DNA of 64,000 nt from Chitinophagales bacterium (lineage in GTDB: Bacteria > Bacteroidota > Bacteroidia > Chitinophagales > UBA8649), in NCBI GenBank assembly GCA_020635975.1, contig JACJYT010000005.1, forward strand, positions 62,001 through 126,000, given 5' to 3'. The notes under the pieces were generated by a model. The model was not told the DNA's origin, ran no database searches, and was given only the letters and a program-made list of their open reading frames with translations. Position numbers and translations under genes: made by a program. Shown in pieces: positions 27,016 through 35,199 of the stretch (its first letter is position 1; every line of letters starts with the position of its first letter).

Positions 27016-27941
27016 TAGGATAAATAGGCGAGAACCTTCTCTTCGATGGTAGCTAAATCTTCGCCTACGAAGGATTTTCCAGTAATTTTCTCGTACAAAT
27101 CTATGTATTTATTCGAAATGTCTTCCACTACTTCATCACTCATTTCAGGCATGATTTCGCCATCCCGACCTTGGAAATTATTGGCCATTAGCCATTCTCT
27201 CACAAACTCTTTCGATAGGTGTTGTTGAGCTAGTCCTTGCTTTTGTCTTTCTTCATAGCCTTCTAGGTGAAAGTATCTAGAAGAATCTGGTGTATGGATT
27301 TCATCAATAAGAATAATTTCTCCTTGGTACCAACCAAACTCATATTTTGTATCCACTAAAATTAATCCCCTTTCTGCAGCCATTTCGCTACCTTTTTTAA
27401 ATAGGGCTCTAGTATATTTTTCTAAGGTAGACCATTCTGCTTCGCTTACTATCCCTTTTAGTAGGATGTCTTCTTTAGAAATATCTTCATCATGACCTTC
27501 TTCGGCTTTGGTAGCTGGAGTGATAATTGGAAAGGGTAGTGGGTCGTTTTCTTTAAGACCTTCGGGTAAGCTTACTCCGCATAGTTCACGCAAGCCACTT
27601 TTATAAGTTCTCCATGCATGTCCAGCCAAATATCCTCTTATAACCATTTCTAACCTTATCGGTTCACACTTTTTACCGATAGTTACATTGGCGTGGGGAA
27701 GGGCTTCAACCCAGTTGGGTACTATGCTTTTAGTAGCCTCTAAAAAGTGAGCTGCTATTTTATTTAGCACCTGACCTTTAAATGGAATTGCTCTTGGTAG
27801 GATATGGTCGAAGGCAGAAATTCTATCGCTTGCAATTACTACTATTTTGTCCCCTATAGTATAAACATCTCTTACTTTACCGTGGTATACCTCACTTTGA
27901 TTGGGGAAGGAGAATGCGCTTTCGGCTATACTTCTTTTCAT
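27015..27941 (-). CDS. purC: Phosphoribosylaminoimidazole-succinocarboxamide synthase
   Basis: Joins aspartate to CAIR in purine synthesis. The 308-residue length is the longer form, as in yeast Ade1, rather than the 240-residue E. coli form. Signatures: YHGKVRDVYTIGDKIVVIASDRISAFD at the start, PIRLEMVIRGYLAGHAWRTY in the middle, VDTKYEFG and IDEIHTPDSSR(Y) later. It heads a three-gene operon. No purine riboswitch is seen upstream. Confidence 0.96.
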   Translation of the reverse strand: MKRSIAESAFSFPNQSEVYHGKVRDVYTIGDKIVVIASDRISAFDHILPRAIPFKGQVLNKIAAHFLEATKSIVPNWVEALPHANVTIGKKCEPIRLEMVIRGYLAGHAWRTYKSGLRELCGVSLPEGLKENDPLPFPIITPATKAEEGHDEDISKEDILLKGIVSEAEWSTLEKYTRALFKKGSEMAAERGLILVDTKYEFGWYQGEIILIDEIHTPDSSRYFHLEGYEERQKQGLAQQHLSKEFVREWLMANNFQGRDGEIMPEMSDEVVEDISNKYIDLYEKITGKSFVGEDLATIEEKVLAYLS

Positions 27942-28035
27942 AGGTGGAAATTTTCTGCAAAGCTAAGAAAAGAGCGAAAAGCTCTAGGTATTTCTTATTA
28001 ACGCATGTTGAAAAGGAAGACGAATATGCGGCTAG

Positions 28036-28503
28036 TTAATGGTGCCAATTTTTAAAGGGATTTTTAAGTAAATTTACATTGTAGTATCTCGAATCGCTCG
28101 TAACTTCATCTCCTAGCCAACTAGGCTTTTTAAAAACTTCATTTTCATCATTCAGTTCAATTTCTGCTAGGATTAAACCTTCATTGCTACCAGAAAAAAC
28201 ATCAATTTCCCATAGGTGTTGTTCTAGCCAAACATGGTATCTTATTTTACGAATACTTGTTTCGCAAAGTTGTAGCAATTCTTGAGCATCTTGAAAAGGA
28301 ATTTCGTATTCGTATTCTTGTCTTGTTGCCGATGTAGTTTTGCCCTTTATGGTTAAATATGCCTTCGCATTGCTAGTACGAATACGCACCGCAGCTTCTT
28401 TAGAAGTAGATAAATATGCTTGTTCAATAAGATAAGTTGCACCAATGGCATCTTTCCAACTCTCATTTTTAATAAGGAATTTTCTTTCTATTTCTATTGC
28501 CAT
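28036..28503 (-). CDS. CYTH domain protein (triphosphate tunnel metalloenzyme)
   Basis: 155 residues starting MAIEIERKFLI, which holds the ExExK motif (Glu4, Glu6, Lys8) of CYTH enzymes. Further tunnel residues are seen in AAVRIRTSNAKAYLTIKG and EIDVFSGSNEGLILAEIEL. Bacterial members cleave inorganic triphosphate or act on adenylate; the actual substrate cannot be told. It stands alone, divergent from der. Confidence 0.9.
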   Translation of the reverse strand: MAIEIERKFLIKNESWKDAIGATYLIEQAYLSTSKEAAVRIRTSNAKAYLTIKGKTTSATRQEYEYEIPFQDAQELLQLCETSIRKIRYHVWLEQHLWEIDVFSGSNEGLILAEIELNDENEVFKKPSWLGDEVTSDSRYYNVNLLKNPFKNWHH

Positions 28504-28634
28504 AAATGAGCGAAGTGATTAAACTTTTCGAATACAAAGCTAAACTTTCTTAGGAAATGAATATAGAATAAGAATAATTGCTTCTTGCTTATTTGAAATG
28601 ACAATGAAATGTGAGATTTCCGAAACTAAGAGCG

Positions 28635-28642
28635 TATCTTTG
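28635..28642 (+). promoter_or_regulatory. -7 box (TATCTTTG) upstream of der
   Basis: A full TAnnTTTG match ending 10 nt before the der ATG, which implies a very short leader. No TTG at the right distance was found. Confidence 0.5.
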
Positions 28643-28652
28643 CCCTTTAATT

Positions 28653-29960
28653 ATGGAAACAGTAGCAATAGTAGGTAGACCCAATGTTGGTAAGTCTACT
28701 TTATTTAATAGAATTACCGGCGAGAGAAAATCTATAGTAGATGATCAAAGTGGGGTAACGAGAGATCGTGTTTACGGTGAATCGGAATGGGGCGGTATTA
28801 AGTTTAATTTAATAGATACTGGCGGTTTTGTACCTAATTCAGAGGATGTTTTTGAAACGGCGATTCGGGGACAGGTAAAAATTGCCATGCAAGAGGCTAA
28901 TGTTTTAATTTTGGTGGTAGACGTTACAACTGGTATTACCTATCTAGATGACGAAATTGCCATGATGCTTAGAAAGACAGATAAGAAAGTCTTGCTCGTA
29001 GTAAACAAGGTGGATAATCATCAACGATTATTGGATTCGAATGAGTTTTATTCCTTAGGTTTCGAACAATTGTTTCCTTTATCATCAATTAATGGAAGTG
29101 GAACGGGGGAGTTGATGGATGCCATTGTGGAAGGAATGGAAAAAAGCGAGGATGTCTATGTGGATGACGATATTCCTAAAATTGCTATTATTGGTCAACC
29201 GAATGCCGGAAAATCTTCTATGATCAATGTTTTTCTTGGTGAAGAAAGAAACGTGGTTACGGATATTGCAGGCACTACACGAGATTCGATTCATACTCGT
29301 TTCAATAAATTTAACAAAGATATTTTATTAATCGACACGGCAGGAATAAGAAGAAAATCTAAGGTTTTTGAAAATTTAGAATTTTACTCCGTGATACGCG
29401 CAATAAAGGCCTTAGACGATGCCGATGTTTGTGTGATCATGCTAGATGCTTCCAAAGGACTTACGGCTCAAGATATCAATATTTTCGCCTTGGCAGCAAG
29501 AAAGAAAAGAGGAATTGTCTTGGTTGTTAACAAATGGGATTTAGTAGAAGACAAGAATTCGAATACGGTTAAGGAGTATGAGGAATTTATTCGTAGTAAG
29601 ATTGCCCCATTTAGGGATGTTCCGATTGTTTTCACTTCGGTGGTAGAAAAGCAGCGAGTTTTAAAGGTGCTTGACTATGCCTTGGAGGTTTATGAGAATA
29701 AAAAAAGAAAGATTCCAACTTCTAAATTAAATGATGTTATGCTTAAGGCGGTTGAACGCTACCATCCTCCTGTAGTTAAAGGGAAGAACGTATCGATCAA
29801 GTATGTAACGCAATTACCTGCCACAACTCCTTCATTTGCATTCTTTTGTAGTAACCCTAAGTACATCAGAGATGCCTACAAGAACTACCTAGAAAACCAG
29901 ATAAGAGAGAGCTTTAATTTTACTGGAGTGCCTATAAATATTTTTTTTAGAGAAAAGTAG
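28653..29960 (+). CDS. der: Ribosome biogenesis GTPase Der
   Basis: 435 residues with two tandem GTPase domains, the mark of Der (EngA). Domain 1: GRPNVGKS (8-15), DTGG and NKVD. Domain 2: GQPNAGKS near 180, DTAG and NKWD. A KH-like C-terminal domain follows. It acts in late 50S assembly. ATG at 28653 starts METVAIVGRPNVGKS, the family N-terminus; 14 codons of open frame upstream overlap the promoter and are not used. Confidence 0.97.
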   Translation: METVAIVGRPNVGKSTLFNRITGERKSIVDDQSGVTRDRVYGESEWGGIKFNLIDTGGFVPNSEDVFETAIRGQVKIAMQEANVLILVVDVTTGITYLDDEIAMMLRKTDKKVLLVVNKVDNHQRLLDSNEFYSLGFEQLFPLSSINGSGTGELMDAIVEGMEKSEDVYVDDDIPKIAIIGQPNAGKSSMINVFLGEERNVVTDIAGTTRDSIHTRFNKFNKDILLIDTAGIRRKSKVFENLEFYSVIRAIKALDDADVCVIMLDASKGLTAQDINIFALAARKKRGIVLVVNKWDLVEDKNSNTVKEYEEFIRSKIAPFRDVPIVFTSVVEKQRVLKVLDYALEVYENKKRKIPTSKLNDVMLKAVERYHPPVVKGKNVSIKYVTQLPATTPSFAFFCSNPKYIRDAYKNYLENQIRESFNFTGVPINIFFREK

Positions 29961-29979
29961 AATAATTGTTAAAGTTGAG

Positions 29980-29997
29980 TTAACTTTGCATCTTAAT
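29980..29997 (+). promoter_or_regulatory. -7 box (TAACTTTG) with overlapping inverted repeat before the small lipoprotein
   Basis: TAACTTTG at 29990-29997 is a full -7 match, 19 nt before the ATG. AAAGTT at 29980-29985 and AACTTT at 29991-29996 form an inverted repeat that overlaps the box and could be a protein site. Confidence 0.4.
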
Positions 29998-30016
29998 TCT
30001 AAAAAAAACATTTAAA

Positions 30017-30220
30017 ATGAAAAAATTATCTTTATTATTTTTAGCTTCTGGTTTATTTTTGTTCTCTTGTAACCAAGCTTCAGAAGCTGCTGAGACTGTT
30101 GTAGAAGAAACTACTGAAGTTGTAGAAGAAACTACTGAGGTTGTTGAGGAAACTGTTACTGAAGTTGCTGATAGCGCTGAAGTTATGGTTGAGGAAGTTG
30201 TTGAAGAAGTAGCTCACTAA
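30017..30220 (+). CDS. Small acidic repeat lipoprotein
   Basis: 67 residues. The signal MKKLSLLFLASGLFLFSC gives a lipoprotein (Cys18). The mature part is nearly all Glu, Val, Thr and Ala, with VVEETTE repeated in tandem, then VTEVADSAEVMVEEVVEEV. It would be strongly acidic and probably extended or helical. I know no function; small lipoproteins of this composition are common in Bacteroidota. It has its own promoter and terminator, which supports a real, separately expressed gene. Confidence 0.75.
   Translation: MKKLSLLFLASGLFLFSCNQASEAAETVVEETTEVVEETTEVVEETVTEVADSAEVMVEEVVEEVAH
30098..30160 (+). repeat. 21-bp tandem repeat in the lipoprotein gene
   Basis: Two copies of a 21-nt unit (30098-30118 and 30119-30139) differ only in the last base; a third, diverged copy is at 30140-30160. 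Each copy encodes seven residues (VVEETTE), so a gain or loss keeps the frame. Confidence 0.85.
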
Positions 30221-30241
30221 GATCAATCGAAGACAAATTTG

Positions 30242-30269
30242 AAAGGGACGCATTAGCGTCCCTTTTTTT
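30242..30269. terminator. Terminator between the lipoprotein gene and the convergent HExxH gene
   Basis: A 10-bp stem AAAGGGACGC / GCGTCCCTTT, loop ATTA, and a T run on the plus strand. The stem overlaps the stop of the gene on the other strand by two bases. Confidence 0.88.
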
Positions 30270-30615
30270 ATGTCCATTTTAGAAAATTCCAGAATCTTCT
30301 GCTTTGTAGATAGTTCTCGTTGTTTTCGTTAGCATAGGCTTCTCTTTCAAAAGAAATGTGACGGTAAGCCGCATAGTGATTCTTTTTTTGCAATCTTCGA
30401 TATAAATATTCTAAAGCATATACTAGGTAAAAAGGTAGTATTAGCATTTCAATTTGTTGCCTAAGATGAATTCTTTCATGGTTGATTAAGTTGGTATTGC
30501 AAGCGCAATTTTCATCTTTCACTAAAATGAATGGATACAAGGCCATGGCTTGGGCAAAATTGGCACTCAGGAAAGCCAATAATTTGGGCTTAATTACAAT
30601 TATACCTTTAGTCAT
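30268..30615 (-). CDS. Small HExxH putative metalloprotease-like protein
   Basis: 115 residues. INHERIHLRQQ contains HERIH (His46, Glu47, His50), a classic HExxH zinc motif, and SFEREAY (Glu90 or Glu92) about 40 residues later could give the third ligand. A hydrophobic segment (about 57-71) lies between, so it may sit in or on the membrane. It overlaps the upstream HSDR_N gene by four bases (ATGA), so the two are coupled. I know this kind of protein only as an uncharacterised Bacteroidota family; peptidase activity is inferred. Confidence 0.65.
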   Translation of the reverse strand: MTKGIIVIKPKLLAFLSANFAQAMALYPFILVKDENCACNTNLINHERIHLRQQIEMLILPFYLVYALEYLYRRLQKKNHYAAYRHISFEREAYANENNENYLQSRRFWNFLKWT

Positions 30616-31052
30616 TCTGAATATTTAGGTAATTCTTTCAAGTTTTCTAAACCTTCTTCACTAAGTTTCCAAGCATAACTTTGGTTTCCGTTGCTAATCA
30701 ACATATATGGCACTTTGAAATGAAGATTGTATTGCAAGCCTTGCATGAGTACTTTGTCATTTAATGCTTCGCTTTGCGCTTTACACTCAACTAACAAATA
30801 AGGATTGCTATTTTTATCGAAAATTAATAGATCAAAACGCTTTTTTCTGTCGTTAAGTACAAACTCTTTCTCTACGGCTATTTTTGATTTTGGATACGCT
30901 AAGTCATAGATGAAATAATGTATAAAATTTTGTCTAACCCATTCTTCTGGACTTAATATTAGGTATTTCTTCCTAACTTCGTCTAAGATGTAAGTTTTTC
31001 CATTTTCTTGCTTTATCTGGAAATCGTATTTTCGAAATGGGATAATTATCAT
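30612..31052 (-). CDS. HSDR_N domain protein (type I restriction R subunit N-terminal-like nuclease fold)
   Basis: 146 residues from ATG 31052; a GTG two codons earlier is possible. The PD-(D/E)XK nuclease core is visible: RFDLLIFD (Asp74) and LLVECKA (Glu89, Lys91), as in the N-terminal nuclease domain of HsdR (PF13588). There is no helicase part and no methylase or specificity gene nearby, so this is not a restriction system. Stand-alone proteins of this type near holA recur in Bacteroidota. A role in DNA handling is possible but unproven. Confidence 0.8.
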   Translation of the reverse strand: MIIIPFRKYDFQIKQENGKTYILDEVRKKYLILSPEEWVRQNFIHYFIYDLAYPKSKIAVEKEFVLNDRKKRFDLLIFDKNSNPYLLVECKAQSEALNDKVLMQGLQYNLHFKVPYMLISNGNQSYAWKLSEEGLENLKELPKYSE

Positions 31053-31072
31053 CAACACAAAATTAAAGTATT

Positions 31073-31843
31073 ATGAAAACTAAACAAGAGATTGTAGAAA
31101 ATTGGTTGCCGCGTTATACAGGGGTTCCTCTTGAAAAGTTTGGCAAGTATATCTTACTTACCAATTTTAAAAATTATGTTGAAAAATTTGCCTCTATTCA
31201 CAATATAGAAGTGGAAGGAAAGGACAAACCTATGCAAAGTGCCACCGCAGAAGGAATTACCATCATTAATTTTGGAATGGGTAGTCCCAATGCCGCTACC
31301 ATTATGGATTGCTTATCGGCTATTAAACCAAGAGGGGTTTTGTTTTTGGGTAAATGTGGTGGATTAAAAAAGAAAAATGAACTTGGCGATTTCATCTTGC
31401 CTATAGCAGCAATTAGAGGAGAAGGAACAAGTAATGATTATTATCCCCCGGAAGTACCTTCTTTACCCTCATTTGCTTTGCAAAAGGCTATTTCAACTAC
31501 CATACGTGATTTTAATAAAGATTATTGGACAGGGACGGTGTATACCACCAATAGAAGGGTTTGGGAATACGATGAAAAGTTTAAGCGTTACCTTAAAAAA
31601 ATTAGAGTAATGGGAATAGACATGGAAACGGCTACTATTTTTACAACTGCTTTTGCCAATAAAATTCCTTCGGGAGCCTTGTTGTTAGTTTCTGATCAAC
31701 CCATGACGCCAGACGGGGTGAAGACCTCTAAAAGTGATGAGGGAATAACCAGTTCTTATGTAGATCAACATCTAGAAATTGGAATTGCATCGCTGCAACA
31801 GCTTATTAATAATGGATTAACGATTAAGCATCTAAGGTTTTGA
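31073..31843 (+). CDS. amn: AMP nucleosidase (phosphorylase-fold nucleosidase)
   Basis: 256 residues of the PNP/UDP phosphorylase superfamily. Signatures: FGMGSPNAATIM, FLGKCGGLKKKNELGDFILP and MGIDMETATIFTTAF with the catalytic region near LLVSDQPM. It splits AMP to adenine and ribose-5-phosphate in the annotated relatives. It is shorter than the E. coli enzyme, as is usual for the Bacteroidota form. It diverges from the HSDR_N gene (20 nt) and its stop overlaps the holA start. Confidence 0.85.
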   Translation: MKTKQEIVENWLPRYTGVPLEKFGKYILLTNFKNYVEKFASIHNIEVEGKDKPMQSATAEGITIINFGMGSPNAATIMDCLSAIKPRGVLFLGKCGGLKKKNELGDFILPIAAIRGEGTSNDYYPPEVPSLPSFALQKAISTTIRDFNKDYWTGTVYTTNRRVWEYDEKFKRYLKKIRVMGIDMETATIFTTAFANKIPSGALLLVSDQPMTPDGVKTSKSDEGITSSYVDQHLEIGIASLQQLINNGLTIKHLRF

Positions 31844-32853
31844 TAAAGGAGTTCGATCAAATTGTTAAGGATTTAAAAGCTAGAATCTTTCATCCTATTT
31901 ATTTTTTGTTTGGTGATGAGGCTTACTATATCGATCAATTAGTGGAGTATATAGAAAAGAACGTACTTACGGATGCAGAAAAAGCCTTTAATCAACAAAG
32001 TTTATATGGTAAAGATGTAAGTGTGGTTCAAGTTTTGGAGGCTGCGGGAAGACTGCCTATGATGGCCAATCACCAGGTACTCTTAGTAAAGGAAGCACAA
32101 CAATTAAAATCCTTTGAGGATTTGGCAGCTTATGTTAGTAAACCAGTTGCTTCTACTATTTTGGTTTTGGCATTTAAACACCAAAACCCCGACAAGCGAA
32201 AAGCTATATTTAAGGAATTGCTAAAAAGTGACAATGTTGTTGCAATGGAATCTAAGGCAATTCGTGATTATGAAGTTGCTAAATGGATTGAAGCATATTG
32301 TCGTAAGAAAAACCTTAATCTTAGTACGAAAGGCGTAGAGATGCTTGCTGAATTTTTAGGAACGGATATCTCTAAGATTGTAAATGAGCTCGATAAATTA
32401 GAACTAGTAGTAGGCAAAGGGGTAGCTATTAGTGAAGCGGATATAGAGAAAAATATTGGTGCTTCAAAAGATTACAATATTTTTGAGTTTACCAATGCCA
32501 TGGGGCTAAGGAATACGGAAAAGACCTTTAGAATTTTGCAATATTTTGATGCCAATCCGAAAAGTTTGATTCTACCAGTTGCACTTGGCACGATTAATGG
32601 CTTTTTTCAAAAAATGTATTTAACGAAATTCGCTGGTAATATGCAAGATAAAGATTTTGGTGCCTTACTGAAATTACATCCTTTTGTGGCTAAGGATTAT
32701 AAAAAGTATGCTGCGAATTATAGTGCAGAGCAACTTGAAGCCATTTTCGAATTGCTAGGAGAATACGATTTAAAATCTAAGGGTTTTGGCAACAAGAGTG
32801 CAGAATCTGCAGATTTACTAAAGGAAATGTGCTTTAAAATTTATGCTTTATGA
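31840..32853 (+). CDS. holA: DNA polymerase III delta subunit
   Basis: Opens the sliding clamp during its loading. 337 residues with the delta-fold pattern: HPIYFLFGDEAYYIDQLVEYI near the start, the degenerate AAA+ domain, and the helical C-domain (KDYNIFEFTNAMGLRNTEKTF). The start is TTG at 31840, overlapping the amn stop by four bases; no ATG fits. It also overlaps the next lipoprotein gene (ATGA), so amn-holA-lipoprotein form one coupled unit. Confidence 0.9.
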   Translation: MIKEFDQIVKDLKARIFHPIYFLFGDEAYYIDQLVEYIEKNVLTDAEKAFNQQSLYGKDVSVVQVLEAAGRLPMMANHQVLLVKEAQQLKSFEDLAAYVSKPVASTILVLAFKHQNPDKRKAIFKELLKSDNVVAMESKAIRDYEVAKWIEAYCRKKNLNLSTKGVEMLAEFLGTDISKIVNELDKLELVVGKGVAISEADIEKNIGASKDYNIFEFTNAMGLRNTEKTFRILQYFDANPKSLILPVALGTINGFFQKMYLTKFAGNMQDKDFGALLKLHPFVAKDYKKYAANYSAEQLEAIFELLGEYDLKSKGFGNKSAESADLLKEMCFKIYAL

Positions 32854-33269
32854 GATACTTAGTTTTTATTCTTATTCTAGGAATTTATTCTTGTAGTGGA
32901 TCTCGGGGGCTTGATGATTCCAGCGACTTGAACTTATTGGAGGCCTACTATAAGTATAGTGTAGGAGGAAAGGAGCAAACAGATAATGCCCAATCTAGTT
33001 TACATTATTTTTTCTTGTTTGAAGAGAATAGTGAAGTGAAGTTTACCGGGGTAGAAATTAATCAATTGGCTTACGATTTCGAGAGTTTTACTTATGAGGG
33101 TGAACGTTATCTGGTGGTCAAAACTTCACCTAAATCGGAGAATTTAGACTTAGAAAAAGTCGACAAGCTAGAGCAACAAAAAGCGGTGATTAGCTATGAG
33201 CTTAAGCAAGTCAAGAAGATTTTACTAGTAGATGAAATTCAGATGAAAGCGCCTACATTAGGAAATTAA
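32850..33269 (+). CDS. Hypothetical lipoprotein
   Basis: 139 residues with a lipoprotein signal (LVFILILGIYSC, Cys15). The mature part has no motif I recognise; it is hydrophilic and ends in a Lys-rich stretch. It starts within the holA stop (ATGA). Its last 17 bases overlap the end of ribF on the other strand. Confidence 0.7.
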   Translation: MRYLVFILILGIYSCSGSRGLDDSSDLNLLEAYYKYSVGGKEQTDNAQSSLHYFFLFEENSEVKFTGVEINQLAYDFESFTYEGERYLVVKTSPKSENLDLEKVDKLEQQKAVISYELKQVKKILLVDEIQMKAPTLGN

Positions 33270-34179
33270 GCGCGCTTAACTTATCCTTTTCTAGTTGTTC
33301 TTTTAAGTTTTCTATGCTCTCAAATTTTTGTTCCGCACGGATGTAGTTTACGAGTTGAATTTGAATCTGTTCGCCATAGATATCTTCTTCAAAATCGAAG
33401 ATGTGCAGTTCTATGGTTTTATTGGTGCCCTCTACGGTAGGACGAAAACCAATGTTCAACATTCCCTTATAAGCTTTTCCTCGAACCAATGTGGTAACAG
33501 CATAAACGCCAATCTGAGGAATCAATTTGTAATCTACGCTAAGCTGTAAATTTGCCGTAGGAAAGCCTAGTTTTCTGCCAAGCTGTTCTCCCTTAATCAC
33601 GATGCCATTCAGCTCATAATGATGGCCTAACAATTGGTTTGCAATTTCAATTTCTCCTTCTAGCAAGGCATTTCTTATCTTGGTACTACTAATATCTATA
33701 TCCTCTAATACCTCTTTACTGATTTCCTCAATTTTGTAATGGAATACATCTTGCTGCTCTTGTAATAAACTTATATTCCCCGATCTGTTTTTTCCAAAGT
33801 GGTGGTCGTAACCTATAACGATGGTATTGGGTTGGAAATTCTTAACCAAAAAGTCCTTTATATAGTCTAAAGCCGACATTTGACTAAACTCGTGACTAAA
33901 AGGAGCAAGTACTAGATTGTCTAGTTGGTAGAATTCTAGAAGGGCAATTTTCTCCTCTAAGGTATTTAAGAGTTTTAAATCCTTGCTCGCGCTTGGAATA
34001 ACAAAGCGTGGGTGTGGGTGAAAGCTAATCAATATGCTTTCTCCATTATTTTCTTTAGCAAGAGCATTTAATCTTGCTAAAATTTTCTGATGCCCAAGAT
34101 GCACCCCATCAAAAGTACCAATGCTAATAATGGCGTTTTTAAATTGGGGTAATTCCTCCAGTTTTTTAAATACTCTCAT
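33253..34179 (-). CDS. ribF: Bifunctional riboflavin kinase / FAD synthetase
   Basis: Makes FMN and then FAD. 308 residues from ATG 34179 (MRVFKKLEELPQF). The N-terminal nucleotidyltransferase has GTFDGVHLGHQKIL and later ISSTKIR; the C-terminal kinase domain has KGEQLGRKLGFPTANL and GMLNIGFRPTV. The start overlaps the truB end by 14 bases, so the pair is coupled. No FMN riboswitch is present. Confidence 0.96.
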   Translation of the reverse strand: MRVFKKLEELPQFKNAIISIGTFDGVHLGHQKILARLNALAKENNGESILISFHPHPRFVIPSASKDLKLLNTLEEKIALLEFYQLDNLVLAPFSHEFSQMSALDYIKDFLVKNFQPNTIVIGYDHHFGKNRSGNISLLQEQQDVFHYKIEEISKEVLEDIDISSTKIRNALLEGEIEIANQLLGHHYELNGIVIKGEQLGRKLGFPTANLQLSVDYKLIPQIGVYAVTTLVRGKAYKGMLNIGFRPTVEGTNKTIELHIFDFEEDIYGEQIQIQLVNYIRAEQKFESIENLKEQLEKDKLSALNFLM

Positions 34180-34900
34180 CAAGCGAATAATTATCGAGGT
34201 GAGCAATTAATTCCTCCATATTCCAAGCATCTTCTAGTTTATACTCTCCAATTTCGGTTCTAATTAAACTGTTTAAATAGGCTCCATTATGCAGACTTTT
34301 TCCAAAATCATTGGCTAAAGTTCTTATATAGGTTCCTTTAGAGCAACGTACTTTGAAACTAATTAGGGGAAGTTTAGTGGCATTTACTTCAAAAGCTTTA
34401 ATACTAACTTTTCTACTTTTTAAAGCTACATCAAGACCTTGTCTAGCTAATTCGTAAGAGCGTTTGCCATCTACCCAAATTGCGGAATAGATAGGCGGAA
34501 CTTGGTCAATTTCGCCCAAGAAACTTTGTGCTGCTTGTGTGCAATCCTCTTCTGTTATATGATCTATAGAAAAGTTCTCCTTTATCTCCGTTTCTAAATC
34601 GTAAGAAGGGGTAGTGGCACCAAGGTAGAAAGTGCCAGTATAAGTTTTTTCTGCGTCTTGTATTTCTTGAATTTGCTTGGTTGCTTTTCCGGTACAAAGA
34701 ATTAATAAGCCGCTTGCCAAAGGATCTAGGGTGCCAGCATGACCAATTTTAAACTTTCTTGTTTTCAGTCCTAATTTTTTACTAATTCGGTACTTCAACT
34801 TGTTAACGGCATCAAAGGAAGTCCACTCTAAAGGCTTGTTCAATAGAATGATACCTGCTTCTGCCAAGATCTTGATATGGCTATCTTTATTAAAAATCAA
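34166..34900 (-). CDS. truB: tRNA pseudouridine(55) synthase
   Basis: Makes the T-loop pseudouridine of tRNAs. 244 residues with LNKPLEWTSFDAVNKLK, the catalytic motif GHAGTLDPLASGLL, and YELARQG and KGTYIRTLANDFG. The start must be TTG at 34900: an in-frame stop lies nine bases upstream and there is no ATG before the conserved domain. It lies with ribF, not with uppP as in many relatives. Confidence 0.95.
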   Translation of the reverse strand: MIFNKDSHIKILAEAGIILLNKPLEWTSFDAVNKLKYRISKKLGLKTRKFKIGHAGTLDPLASGLLILCTGKATKQIQEIQDAEKTYTGTFYLGATTPSYDLETEIKENFSIDHITEEDCTQAAQSFLGEIDQVPPIYSAIWVDGKRSYELARQGLDVALKSRKVSIKAFEVNATKLPLISFKVRCSKGTYIRTLANDFGKSLHNGAYLNSLIRTEIGEYKLEDAWNMEELIAHLDNYSLDESI

Positions 34901-34939
34901 AGTGCTTTATTTTAGTTTTTACCTAGCGTAAACTGCTCG

Positions 34940-34947
34940 CAAAACTA
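34940..34947 (-). promoter_or_regulatory. -7 box (TAGTTTTG) upstream of truB
   Basis: A full TAnnTTTG match on the minus strand, 39 nt before the truB TTG start. Confidence 0.45.
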
Positions 34948-34999
34948 CAATTTTTTAGGCTATTAATTGGATATAAGTACAGGCAACTAAAAAATAAAA

Positions 35000-35052
35000 A
35001 GGTTCTTCAATAAGAAGAACCTAGTACTAGATAGTATTATGGGATACCTGTA
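35000..35052 (-). ncRNA. Candidate short transcript ending in a terminator hairpin, between aconitase and truB
   Basis: On the minus strand a full -7 box (TAACTTTG, 35066-35059) is followed about 37 nt later by a perfect 9-bp hairpin (AGGTTCTTC, loop TTATT, GAAGAACCT; 35022-35000) and a T-rich tail. The aconitase already has its own terminator at 35150-35179, so this second terminator has no gene to serve. A transcript of about 50-70 nt is inferred; there is no protein start in it. Confidence 0.3.
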
Positions 35053-35058
35053 GTTAAT

Positions 35059-35066
35059 CAAAGTTA
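35059..35066 (-). promoter_or_regulatory. -7 box (TAACTTTG) of the candidate short transcript
   Basis: A full TAnnTTTG match on the minus strand with no gene directly downstream. No matching upstream element. Confidence 0.3.
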
Positions 35067-35149
35067 GACTAAAATTGTATAGCTAAGTCTACTTACGTTT
35101 AAGATTACAATTTTATTACCTTTTGTTAAACTTAAGCGTAGTGTAAAAA

Positions 35150-35179
35150 AAATCCCATTCAATTATTTGAATGGGATTT
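35150..35179. terminator. Aconitase terminator
   Basis: A 13-bp stem (AAATCCCATTCAA with TTGAATGGGATTT), a four-base loop, and a T run on the minus strand from the A tract at 35145-35152. It begins 20 nt past the aconitase stop. T-rich flanks on the other side could make it work both ways. Confidence 0.85.
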
Positions 35180-35199
35180 CTTTTATTTTTTAAAGTAGA

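Noticed and set aside
30612..31052. HSDR_N gene as part of a restriction-modification system
   Set aside because: There is no helicase domain, no HsdM or HsdS gene, and the neighbours are core genes.
34180..34990. FMN riboswitch controlling ribF
   Set aside because: ribF starts inside the end of truB, and the region upstream of truB lacks the conserved FMN aptamer.
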